Below, one piece after another: positions 28,598 to 39,715 of a DNA stretch of 64,000 bases (positions are counted from its first letter, which is position 1; every line of letters begins with the position of its first letter). The stretch is from positions 248,001 through 312,000 of the forward strand of contig BSDZ01000080.1 of the NCBI GenBank assembly GCA_030268105.1, written 5' to 3'. The position numbers and the translations under genes are program-made. Source of the stretch: Volvox africanus (lineage: Eukaryota; Chlorophyta; Chlorophyceae; Chlamydomonadales; Volvocaceae). The notes under the pieces were generated by a model. That model saw nothing but the letters and a program-made list of their open reading frames with translations. It did not search any database and was not told the origin of the DNA.

Positions 28598-30682
28598 GGC
28601 GGCACAGCAGCGCTGGTGTCCCGGCTAGCGACAGTGCGGGGAACGGGGGAGAACAGTTCAAGTTCGGATTCATTGCACCGGACGCGGCGGAGAGGGCCAG
28701 GGTGAGCAACGGCAGCGCTGGGGGCCTGGCGTTTGGTGTTGCCGGCTCCCGCCGCGAGGATCCGGTCGACCTCACTTGTGATGGAGCTGGCGATGAGGAG
28801 GAGGACCCCGACCTGGCAAAGGCCATCATGTTAAGTCTGCAGGATGTGAGTTACGGATAGGTCTTGTGCAAATTGGCATCGAGCAACAGCGTGGCCTTGC
28901 CTAATGGGAAGGTCACGCTGAGGTGGGTGGGGTTGCACGTCGATCCAACCTGCTGATAGGTGTCATCTTATCTCACATGTCTCTCATTTGATGGTCCTCA
29001 TAGAGAGACATAGAAACAGTACATAGAAACATGTTAATGTACGACGCATCTCGCACCGAATGGCGGCGTCTTGTGTACAAATTTCCCGGTTCTGCTCTCA
29101 GGCGCAGCAGCAGAACAATGCAATGGGCGACGAAGTCGGGGGTGCAGACCCCCACCCGTTGATGGACTTAGCAAAAATGGACGACGCGGACGAGGGGAAC
29201 AATTTGTTACGCGAGCCAGGCAAACCAAAGGTACGTTTTAAACAGCTTCACTTGTGTGGTTGCATTGCATTACATCATCATCGTCTACCTGCACGTGCGG
29301 CTTGGGATGTTTTCACCCTCCACAAGCCGTAGATTGCTTTTAATGATCTCCTGTGATCTGGTCCCTAAGTTCTCATAGGTGCGCGATGGGCCGCTGAAGA
29401 TGGCTCGTATGGCTGGGCACTCCCCGTCACGCTTCGCCCTCATTGTTGCTTAAGAAGGATTTCGACTGTGGCTTTTTGTACGAACGAACCAGGCGAAATG
29501 AGCGCTGCAGGGAACCCCACCTCTATAATGCTGAGTGGTTTCTACCGCTGCTGTATGGCATCTACTGACCTAGGTGCTACGTGCTGCGTGGGTGACGTAA
29601 ACTTTGGACCCTCAGGTGGTTCTGGTCCCTGACAGCGATTACGAGGAGGACTCCAATGACGGCGAAGGTAATAAGGCCGGTAGTGGTTACACTGGACCGG
29701 CCGAGGCGGGGGCGTCTCGACCTGCAGCGAAGACTACGCACGGCGCACCGGCAAAGATCCATCAATCGCAGTGGCCGGGGCGTCATGATGGCAATCCTAG
29801 TGATGCAGTGCTCAGCGTGCCGTTGGCCCAGTTGGCGCGTTACCGGCTTCAGGGCGTCGTGCGGCACAAGGGCTGGACGCCCTTCTCTGGGCACTACGTG
29901 GCGGATGTGCTGGTGCCAACAGCTGCCGGCACCTCGGGACAGGTGAGCAGACAAAAAAGGGGACAAACGGGGACAAGCTGTGAAGTGCGGCGCGGCAGGA
30001 GTTCAGATACTTACGCTTCTCTTACTGCTGCTAAGTTTACTGCTGCTAAGTTGAAGTCTTTTTATTTAGTACTTTCTGTACGCCAATCCCTGGTTGGGGT
30101 GGTTCACTGCTCACTGGGCGTCTGGGCTTGCGTCTAGTTAAAGTTTTGCGAATGCGGGTTGCACGGTCGTCATGAAACATTTCATGGTTCTGTAGCTAGG
30201 CAAGCCGATTGGCTATGATGAGCAATGCATCAGTGGACGGATGGCGCCCTCGGAAGTCAATGCACATGGTGATTGGGTGCCACAGCGTTCCCTTGCACCA
30301 GTGAATACTTAGTTTCATGGGTAACCCCAACACGGTCGATTATCCTCCTGTGACCCATCCGCCCCTGAGGTGTGGCTAGCGTGATAGTCCCTTCCAAACC
30401 ACATTCTTCGTCTCTACCCACCGCCCACCTACCCCACCCTGCGGTCCCGTTGTTTGCCATGCCGCACGCTCCTTACTCTGGTCCCAGCCGGCGCAGATCT
30501 GGTACGAGCACAACGATGCTGTAGTCAGCCATGTGGACTTCGCTCGTGTGCGGGAGGACGCCGCCAAGCAGGGCTACCTGTTTTTTTTCGTCCACTTGCC
30601 TAGACTGGTGACTCCGTCAGTAGCAGCTAAGGCACCCCAGGATAGAGCAACTGACGGCGGAGCCGCGGAGGATGCCGCCTGA
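20579..30682 (+). CDS. USP37-like ubiquitin-specific protease with UIMs
   Basis: This is a cysteine protease that removes ubiquitin. Fifteen exons join in phase for about 1,606 aa: 20579-20731, 21278-21355, 21829-21965, 22127-22289, 22626-22808, 23713-23736, 24077-24481, 24584-24637, 25086-25245, 25530-26574, 26827-27351, 27594-28845, 29102-29230, 29616-29942 and 30497-30682. The Cys box GMINLGNTCYLNA (catalytic Cys codon 21332-21334) is followed by SFAQQDAHEFL, a CSECG zinc-ribbon-type pair and LPRVLVVHIKRF. The His box YRLQGVVRHKGWTPFSGHY (His codon 29892-29894) and WYEHNDAVV then GYLFFFVH complete the fold. Between the Cys and His boxes lies a ~1,000-residue insert with two ubiquitin-interacting motifs, EDEQLELALQMSL and DPDLAKAIMLSL, plus a poly-Gln run. 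UIMs in this position are the hallmark of USP37/26/29. The N-terminal PH-like domain of animal USP37 is absent: only ~65 residues precede the Cys box. The exons at 24584, 25086 and the start of 25530 are the least certain. Confidence 0.85.
24671..25074. repeat. 85-bp tandem repeat, about 4.8 copies, in USP intron
   Basis: The word TGCCACACGT recurs at 24671, 24756, 24841, 24926 and 25011, a strict 85-bp period with nearly identical copies. The array fills most of the USP intron 24638-25085 and ends about 10 bp before the next acceptor. Units contain TTTTCTTCACTGC runs. 85 is not a multiple of 3, so the frames crossing it are chance. Confidence 0.95.
28567..28597 (+). repeat. CAG repeat encoding poly-Gln in USP
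   Basis: About ten CAG/CAA codons in the large exon 27594-28845 encode a Gln run between the two UIMs of the deubiquitinase. Confidence 0.9.
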
Positions 30683-32722
30683 TATTTTCTGCGTCTGCCG
30701 GTGCACTCAGCTCAAGTCTCAGTCAGATGGTACCCCGGTGAGGTCATCCTCTAGATGGTTAAAGGGCTTTGTATCAGCAGCGCCACTGCCCCCTCAACGT
30801 CTCTACTCATAATCTGTTGTGGGTGCTGGGTAGAATTGACAAATGAAAGGCACGAAAGCCGACAAGCGCAGGATGCAGATAGTAGCGACGTTTCAGGCTT
30901 TGGACGCTTCCAAGTCTTGGCATGTGCGGCTGGAAGATTTTGACAACAAGTACGTTTCATTCTTCAGATTCCTAAACGCTAAGGGAAAGTCCATCCATAT
31001 GGCATGCGCCCCGTGCTGTCAGACTGTTAAAGGAACGAACACTAATATGCAATCCATTTCGAGGTTATAGAAGACTGAAATTAGTGGGGGAGCTCGAAGT
31101 GATGGCAGGCAATCGCAGCCAAGGACTAGGCAACTGGCGTGAGTTGCTCTTCTGTCATCGGCCGGCACGGCGCTGTTCGCTACAAACGGCCATATAGCAT
31201 GCAGTCTGTGCACTGACAAAACCAGACAAACCTTTCATGTGCTGGGTCAACACGCGTCAAGTCGGTGTAAGCGTTTTCGCATGAGGACGTCTCCTCACGC
31301 TTCTTTCTATGCGCAGGGTAAAGTGCTGAAGTACGAGATGCGTTTGATGCCTTCACTATGCGTACGGCATAGTAACCAGGAAGGCGTGCGGCATCGTGCG
31401 CGTGTGTATATGTGTACGTTTAAACCGCTGCGATTTTCAAGTTTCAATTGGTTCGACTATCGACATCTTGTGAGGGCTGTCGGATGAGCAGGGGCGCAAT
31501 AGGAACTTCCGAGGTGCTGTTCCATGTTTTAGCACGTATGAGTTGAAGGTGGTTAGTTATAATGCAGAGCTATCTGGGATGCGGGTTCAATGAACATCGG
31601 ACGAAACATCCGAGTTGCCTCTTCGTGATGCGTTTTACACGTCTGAGATTTTTAGGAAGGCCAGAATACTTCATACCTCAGTATGAAGTATTCTGATACG
31701 CAACTCATTTCGTCGACAACATGCATCTATCTGAATAATGGTAAATCTGATCATCTTCGCCAAAGCCTTCACTTTTCGCGCCACCGGAAGCTGTTCACTT
31801 AAAGCGCTGCTGGAGCTAATATCGAAATAGAAAATCAGCAGCTGTCATAATAGCACGATGACGGCACGGAGGTCTAGTGCTAGCTCGATGACGTCGGGGC
31901 CACTCCTATCCGACGCCTAGCAAGCCTCAAGCACAATATGAAATCATACATCCTGAGCACGCCGATCCTTTCCTGTGCTTCCCCTTGATATTGGCTCCAT
32001 GCTGATGTGCTCTATCGAACGGAATCGTCCCTGTTGGGTCATCCAGCACTGATATCTGAGTCTCGTATAAAGCCGTGCTGAGCTGCAGACATAGACCCTG
32101 TCTATGTCCTTGCGCCCGCAGAAGGACTTAAAGAATCTTCATGGCTTAATTGTGCAAGCAGTTAGGCAACCTTCATTATGGGCGATGTCAGCTGCACCCG
32201 CCCAGTTTCGAAAAATTGAAAAATCGAAAAAAAGGTCAGCCGGGTCCTGCAGGTTACCTTCGACGGCTCAGCGACGTATAATAATATTGAATCTGAAATG
32301 GCGAATGTCAGAAGATTTGTAACTGAGTGAACATGAGGGTGACGAAAAGCTCCAAATGCAGCCAGGATACTCATTAATGTCTGACATCTCTCATACTCTG
32401 TATTGGGGGATTGTAAGTAGACGATCGGTTAGAGGATAGAGGCTAGTGGTTAAAGTCGTACCGACCCTGATGGAATGGCGCTCACATCATATAACTCTAT
32501 CACTCCATAAATACCTTAACCATGCGCGAATTTTTAATGCCGATCTGATCCGATCAATACTGTCCACGGGATCTCATTTCATTCCAATGCGGGTGCAAGC
32601 CGTGCGGACGTCCTTACGAGCTTATCCTGAAAGCATTCCATCAGCTGTACCATCCATTTAAGTCAAATTAAGTTGTTTCCATATCCGTATTAACCAATTT
32701 ATATACGTAACGCTCGACGAGA
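30683..32722. other. intergenic between USP and SpoVS-like genes
   Basis: Both neighbours are on the plus strand. A minor Lys-rich frame at 30843-31070 and other short frames lack motifs. The only clear structure is the perfect palindrome at 31662-31695, listed separately. Confidence 0.5.
31662..31695. repeat. perfect 15-bp inverted repeat with 4-nt loop
   Basis: The left arm CAGAATACTTCATAC (31662-31676) is separated by CTCA from its exact reverse complement (31681-31695). No gene ends within 900 bp, so a transcription terminator for a known gene is unlikely; a short mobile-element relic or replication-related hairpin is possible. Confidence 0.8.
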
Positions 32723-35700
32723 ATGGCTGTTCGGAGCATCGCTAGACAGTTAACATCTCTGGGCATCGCGGTTCCCGGGCCATCTGCAAGGTTGAAATCT
32801 GTTCGAAAACGCCAGTCTTCAATTGCTTCTCGGGCTGCCGTTGAGGCCACTGTGCCTGCAGAGGTGGACGATGCGGCCCAGACGGAAACGCCCACAAGGA
32901 AAAATGCGCCAGCAATAGAGGATGCCATAGTTCGCAACCACGGACAGCCCAGGCGCACTAATCAGTGGAACAAAGGGAAGAGGGCTGAGGGCGGCAGCGA
33001 TGGCAGGGACAGCAGTTCTCTGCGGCCCGAAGCCTTTGATCGCGCTATTATAAGCGAGCGCTCTCGGCTCCTGCTTAACGGCGAAGCTGTTGGTCTGACG
33101 ATGAAGTCCACGCCAGCAGACTTAGCCGCTGGCTTTAAGGGCCTGCGACCCCTGGCAAAAGAGCTGCGCCGGAAGAACCAGACGTTGCTGTTCTTCCCCT
33201 CCACCCGGGCGACCAAGCCCAAGCAGTCGGATGAGCCCTCTGCTGAATCCGCAAATAACTCGGAACCGCAGCAGCAGGAAAGGAAGCCAGCCACGGCACG
33301 TGAGCTGGACCTCGCCCTAGTGGCGGTGCCCTACTTCCCAAAGCCCGAGGCGGAGGTCACCATCCGTGTCGGAGCAAGGTGGGGCCCTGGTGGGATACGT
33401 CTGGCCTTGGTCTACGTTATGAAAGCACCATCGTGGGACTTGAGGGGATTGATTTGGTCGAGTTTGCCTTAATGGGGGAGGCAGTCTTGACACTTGACAG
33501 TTTGTTTTCTTGCCCGTGGTGAAACACAGCAGAGTGGCTCTCATTTCCCGGAAGCGTACTCACCGCACTACTGACAACACAACTATCGATACGGCGACAG
33601 AACAGTACGACGCAATGACTGCTTCTTTCCCCCTTCTTCCATCTCCGCAGGTCCAAGTCTGATGTGATCGCGAGGACGCTCACAGGGGCATTGTTGCGCT
33701 CCAGTAGTGTCGCAGTCCGCGCTGCCGGCCCGGCGGCGGCGCTAGTGGCGCTGGAAGCCGCGGCAAAGGCGCGTCGTGCCATTGGAGCGGAGCAGCAACT
33801 GGACTTAGCGTTCAGTATCGAGTACTTGAGGGTCCCGGCCATAGGTATGTGGGAAGGCACACCGGTATGGGGGCAGGGACTGGGGCCGGCCATAAGACGA
33901 CAATTTTGAAACATGAGCGCAAAGAATAACAACTAAATGCGTAACCCCTGTCGGGGAAAGGACGGGAGCTGAGAGGCTGGGAAACCGCGCAGGTCACTTC
34001 AGGGTGCTTCATCCGTCTAGGAGTGTGAAGTGGGCAACCGTGTCCACTTTTACATCTTGAGAACGTATCCTCGCCCGTTGCCGGCAAGCATGCCGCCCGA
34101 GAGAGCGCAAAGAGAGAGATTTTACCATTTCTCGGGAAGCCGCCAATGCTAACCAGCTTGTCGGATCTGGGGGGTTGTGCAGAGGCCATCAAGCTGCCGG
34201 GGGAAGATGGAGATGTGGTCGCAGTCGCGGTTGCGGCAGCGGAGTCAGCTGCTGCTGCAGCCGCCGCAGCCGCTACCGGTGCTGCTAACGCTGACGTTCC
34301 GGCTGACATTTTCCCGGGTGCGCAAGGAGAGACAGCTGCCTCGTCCACGGCTGCCTCGTCCACAGCTGCCTCGTCCACAGTGGCATCATCGTCATCCCCG
34401 GAAGGCTCCGCTGAGGTGACCTCAATCCTCCAGTTCAGCTTCTACAAGAGGGTGCTGCCGACCCCAGAGGTGCTCGCGTCGGACTTCGCAGCCACGGTAG
34501 GCCATCGTGCGCCGTTGGGCTGATGCCGATTTGTCCGTTGACAGGGGCCTCCTGGGAATGGCCAAGTTGCTTGCATCAGGCCCTGCTGTCCACCCACAAA
34601 AGTCGAAATTTACGTGAGTCTGGTGCCGAACCTTGTTGTACAACCTCATTGAGGCTCAGGGCTTATCCTTTGCTTATGCTATCCGCTTGGTTGCCGCCCT
34701 TCCCCTTCTTGGACCGTTCCCTTATGACTCCTGTGTTTTGATCTCCGCGGGTCTGCTGATCGGGTCATAGCGCTTTTGCTTCATGATTTGGTTTGATTGC
34801 ATTCGCTCGTACTGCGACCCTTCTTCCCTCTCTGCATTATGAGTGATTTTCGGCTATCGATCTCATCCCTTCCCTCCCTCACAATCAATTATTAGCAGCG
34901 TTTCGATGTTCGTCTCCCTCCCTCACAATCCCTCCCTCCCCATTGCGGACGTTCGCCACTGTCGCTGTTCTACAGCGCTCCGGTCCTGCCATGGCGCAAC
35001 TACTAATCCGTCTGATTTCGGAGCGGCGGGAGGTGGACCTGCTGCTGGATAGCAGGGACGCGCTGTTTGTGATGCAGACGCTGGCTCGGGTGGTGCGGGA
35101 CAGCTGGTCTCAAAGCAAAGGTATGACCTACCCAAGGAGAATGGGATAGCGGTAAGTATGAGAATTAACTACCTGTGTTTATGTTTGTGATCGGTTAAAG
35201 TGTAAAGTTTTGATAGGGTTATCAATACATGCGCCATGATGTGCCTAAGCAGGAATGATGGAGAAGTAATAATGCGGTGTTGCCTCCGGGAGAGTGGTGG
35301 GGAGGCGCGTTTCTCCCCCTCTCTCGTTTCTCCCCCTTATGACTCGTTTATTCGACTTCGCCCTCCCTCTCCCTCTCCCTCTCCCTCTCCCTCTCCCTCT
35401 CCCTCTCCCTCTCCCTCTCCCTCTCCCTCTCCCTCTCCCTCTCCCTCTCCCTCTCCCTCTCCCTCTCCCTCTCCCTCTCCCTCTCCCTCTCCCTCTCCCT
35501 CTCCCTCTCCCTCTCCCTCTCCCTCTCCCTCTCCCTCTCCCTCTCCCTCTCCCTCTCCCTCTCCCTCTCCCTCTCCCTCTCCCTCTCCCTCTCCCTCTCC
35601 CTCTCCCTCTCCCTCTCCCTCTCCCTCTCCCTCTCCCTCTCCCTCTCCCTCTCCCTCTCCCTCTCCCTCTCCCTCTCCCTCTCCCTCTCCCTCTCCCTCT

Positions 35701-38700
35701 CCCTCTCCCTCTCCCTCTCCCTCTCCCTCTCCCTCTCCCTCTCCCTCTCCCTCTCCCTCTCTCTCGCTCACTGATATGTGCGTTTGAGCTTAATCAGGAG
35801 ATGACATGCACACACGTAAGGCCTAGGCAAACAACGAATACAACCCCAAGCTACAGCGCACATATTGTACCGAAGGATGCGAAGAGGCTCACGGCAGGCT
35901 GTGGGTTAAGGCTGAAAGGATGCATACTCTTGATCCCATCCGTCTCCTCCCCATCCCCTTTCCCTGCAATCTAACTGCCCACCTCCCCTGCGGCCTCCTC
36001 GTACCTCCCTTTCGTCCGCCTCTCCACTTGCAGCCAGCGTCGGCGTCTTCCTCACCTCCCTGGAGTATCAGACAGAGGAGGACAGTGACTCCGAAAGTGC
36101 GGGCGCGGTTTCGGAGAATCCCGGTAATGACGTGCGCTTCACCGCCCGCCTGCAGCTGCGGCGCATCCTGGGTGCCCCCAACCTGGTTTCCGTCAAGGAC
36201 CGGAGGACGCTGCTGGGCGTCCCCGTCGGCACCGTCAAGTGGGACTCGCCGATCGGGGCACTGGGAGGAGCCATGGTCCGGGAGGTGGGTTGGGCGGAGC
36301 CATGGGGCTCGGAGCACTCGCTTTCCCATCACCTCACACAAACTTAAATACTCACCCACGCATTCGGCACCACACCACACCACATATATAGGAGGGGGAG
36401 ATAACCCCGCATTCCTCCACGCCCTAGAGGGCTCCGCTGCCCCATGGATCCGTTGCCTGATCAAAGCACCCCTCCCGGCCTATTGTAATTTCAGTTGTAC
36501 ACTGCCGGTATCTTCAGCGTGTGGCCGCAAGAAGGCATTTGTGTGGCCCGCATGCTGCGTGCATTGTGGAAAGCGCAGCAGACACGCGCCGCCACGGCCA
36601 CGGCCACGGCCGCGGGCAGCGGCGAAGCCGCCGCTGTTACCTCCGTCGCCGATCCCACCGGTTCCACAGACAGCGACGACACCGCCGCTGCGGCGGGGGC
36701 TCCGTCGTCGTCGCTTATCCAGATTGCTCTGGTTCCGGAGCTCCAGGAGGAGGGCTCCGGATCTGTGGAGGCCCGGAATGACCGGGGGGATCGTCGTCGT
36801 ACAACCCAACGGGAGGATGGTACCAGCAGCCGCCAGCAAGTGGCCCGCTCTACCGTGTTGCACTTGCTGGAGGTATCGCCAGCGTTGACAAGCACCCTGC
36901 GGTCCAAGGACGGGCGCGTGGTCCTGATTTCTGGGGGCGAGCAGCTGCACCAGCTGATCAAGGCAGTGGTGCTGCGTAACCGGATGTACGGCAGCCGGCC
37001 GGGCGGTAGGTACAGAACGGGGTGTTCCTCTTATCCTCTTGCTTTCCAAGGGTTTTGTGGCTTTGATTTCCGATTTACAGGCCAAGTGGCATAAGGTCCC
37101 TTAGCGGCCTTTGTAGTTTGGGAGGATCTGTCTCTCCTCCACTGCATCCCGCCTGTGTCTTAACCCTTGTAGAGGGAATTAGCCCTTATTAGCTTCGCCG
37201 ATGAGTGTTCTGTTGTAAGATTGCCCGTGCCTACATCTGCATCTTGCAATTCATCAGTGTGATCAGATTCAAATCACAACATGATATGCGATGTCGCGCT
37301 CCGGTGCAATCTCACATAACGCATATCATCAAATCACGTGACGTCCTTTCAGGCAAGCTCCTGACGCTGAGGCCTCTATTGGACGACAGCGGGGCCCTTG
37401 CCGTACGCTTCCACTACATTGACAACTCCCCCATCGCGGAGATCCCGACGCCACCAGGCGCTGGCCGCGAGCTGATACAGCCTGTTGTACGACCACGTCG
37501 ACAAGCGGCGGCACTGCCGCCGGCAATAGAGGACGGCTACGCAACGGACGACGAGTTCGGCGTTGGTGCGGAGGCGGCAGTGCTTGTGCCGGTAGCCGCG
37601 GCTGGTGCCGCCGCCGCCGCCGCTGCTGCCGCTGGCGGCAGCGGTAGCGCAGCCGGCGCCACGTCTAAAGGCGTCAAGTCCCCCTGGATCATGTTCGCGA
37701 CGTCAAATACGTCGAGCACGAAGCTGGCCATGGGCATTGTGGGTGAGTGTATTGCGAACATGTGGGCCTTGTGTCCCGGGCTGTTTGCTGGTGGCGCCCA
37801 GCCCCCACGTCACGGTCTGGCCCGGGAGTTGGAGGTCCTTAATGCGATGAAGCCGAGGTAACGTGTGGCTGGGAGGGTTCTGAAGGCAACAGAGAAGGGC
37901 CGCATGTGTTCGGATGAAGCCGCACCCGCACCGCTACTGCTACTGATACTGATACTGATACTGCTGCCACTGTTCCGTTCCTTGGCGCCTTATGTTTTCA
38001 GGGGTTGTTGGGGGACTGAATCCTCCGGGCCCCAAACTCTTCTTTATACCGGAACTTCGTTATGTCGCACCGCTGCGCCGAATAGTTCACATCGTAATCT
38101 GGTGTTTATATTATTAGTATATTACATTATTAATATATATTACACTATTAATATATACATTACAATATTAATGTCAATATTAATATGCCTGTATGTTATA
38201 TTGTATATTATATTGCCATTCTTGCAGAGCGATGCGAAGTGATGCAAACCTGACACCCGGATGTATTCCCGCCATCTTACAGTCCGTACACCCATGCACC
38301 TTGTTTCATGCTGCAGCCGAGACCTGCAAACCGTACGACCGGCTCTGCCCCATCTGGCTCAAGGTGCGTGTTCTGCCCGACACCCTCGCCACTGCGGCGC
38401 TGTCGGTGGCGATGTCGCAGGCGCAGGTGCAAGAGAGGGCCAACGTGGAACTGCTGGTGAGTCTACGGAAGCCGGGGTGGGGCAGCTTGGGAGAATCAGT
38501 TGAGGGGGAGGGAGCGCTACTGCTGGTGCTACTGCCGCTGCTTCTGTTACTGCCGCAAGAAAGTACCGGTCGAGTTGGTTATGAAGGGAGGACCGATGAG
38601 GGAAATTGGGAGGGAGGGAGGGATAGGGGGGGAGGGATAGGGATAGGGGGGAAGACGAACATCGAAACGCTGGTAATGATCGCTGACGAAGCCAGAACTG

Positions 38701-39715
38701 ACCGTCAAGGATGACTGACTGTTGTCCTCGCCCAAGGCTGCTGCCGACGCGAAGACCCAAGAAAACCTTAACTAGGTTGCCGCCAAGGTTGCGAATAAAT
38801 GCAGGAGAAAACTCAATCGAAACCGTCATAAAGTATACTATCGGCCTCGCTGCTGGCGGCGAAGGAAAATCGCGGAAAAAAGCTGAGCTGACCGCTGATC
38901 GCTATCATGCGCGTGCTCCTCCCGACCCCCCTGTATAGCATCCAACTAACGCGCCTTGACCCGACCGACCCGACAACCCGACCCGGGCTAGCACGACGAC
39001 CGCGCGCGCGAACCAACCAAACGAAGCGCAGACTCACGCGAGCTCACCTATGGCGGCGGCGGCGGAACCGAAGCAAACAGCAAAGATGTGCACATGCACA
39101 GGGATAGGGGGGCAGGGATAGGGATAGGGGGGGAGGGATAGGGACAGGGGGGAGGGATAGGAATAGGGGGGGAGGGATAGGGATAGGGAGGTAGGGATAG
39201 GGGGGGAGGGATAGGGGGGAGGGGTAGGGGGGAAAGGATAGAGGGGAAAGGATAGAGAGGTAGGGATAGGGGGGAAGGGAGCGAGGGAGAGGGAGGGAGC
39301 GAGGAAGGGCTTACGATAGAAGCCATATAGGAGGGGATGGTGAGGCCAACTACCCCTGGCCGCCAATCTCTAAACCCCCCCCCCCAACCACTCGGGCATT
39401 TTCCCCGTCTCACGGTTTCTTGCAATTACTGATTTGTCGCCTTATCGTTTCCCTTCCCGTCCTTCACCAACCTAGGTGCTGCCTGTCCTGGAGCGTAAGC
39501 GCGACGATCAGAATCGCCCGTACAGCACACTGACATGGCAACTCATCAAGTTTGGACCAGGGGCCGAGCCGGGGGCGGCGACCGCGGCGGCGGCGGCGGC
39601 GGCCCAGCCGAGGTTCGGGCCGTCGGCGGCGGCGATGGCGGCAGCAGCAGCCGCGGCGGCGAAGGTCCAGGCCCAGGGCGACGCCCTCATTAGCGGCACA
39701 CGCAAGTTGTGGTGA
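32723..39715 (+). CDS. multi-module SpoVS/Alba-like protein
   Basis: Nine exons join in phase for 968 aa: 32723-33378, 33651-33844, 34117-34496, 34976-35120, 36034-36284, 36495-37005, 37353-37742, 38317-38456 and 39476-39715. The first ~50 residues are Arg/Ser/Ala-rich and basic, resembling an organelle transit peptide. The clearest domain (about residues 211-280) reads [46 protein letters not shown], close to the bacterial SpoVS pattern (SKS..A..LAGAL, V.AIG.GA...A.KA.A.AR, DL...P). By the same strand-helix-strand-helix-strand-strand order I count about six modules, near residues 121-216, 211-400, 385-495, 520-680, 655-740 and 818-918, with low-complexity inserts in several. Strands at module joints look shared or adjacent. 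SpoVS is a small Alba-fold protein, probably nucleic-acid binding; function here is unknown. The acceptor of exon 8 (38317) is one of two phase-compatible choices. Introns prove it is nuclear, not contamination. Confidence 0.65.
34339..34385 (+). repeat. 15-bp coding repeat (Ala-Ala-Ser-Ser-Thr)
   Basis: Three near-identical copies of GCTGCCTCGTCCACR encode an Ala/Ser/Thr linker inside the second module of the SpoVS-like protein. Confidence 0.8.
35365..35763. repeat. (CCCTCT)n hexanucleotide array, about 66 copies
   Basis: An almost perfect run of CCCTCT of about 400 bp lies in the fourth intron (35121-36033) of the SpoVS-like gene. The plus strand is pure pyrimidine and the minus strand pure purine. 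Its six frames give Pro-Ser, Leu-Pro and Glu-Gly polymers, which are artefacts. Confidence 0.97.
38606..39288. repeat. two clusters of GGGATAGG-type repeats
   Basis: G-rich GGGATAGG/GGGAGGGATAGG units occur in two blocks, about 38606-38652 and 39100-39288, within the last intron (38457-39475) of the SpoVS-like gene. The 450 bp between them is unique sequence, so this is one motif expanded twice in the same intron. Confidence 0.85.

Noticed and set aside
35236..35974. Pro-Ser, Leu-Pro and Glu-Gly polymer frames
   Set aside because: All come from the (CCCTCT)n array in an intron of the SpoVS-like gene.
38225..38316. Longer version of SpoVS-like exon 8 starting near 38231
   Set aside because: It is also phase-compatible, but it adds about 29 residues that disturb the module pattern; the acceptor before 38317 fits better. 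Not excluded without transcripts.
32723..39715. Bacterial contamination suggested by SpoVS similarity
   Set aside because: The frame is split by eight phase-consistent GT-AG introns and flanked by algal genes.
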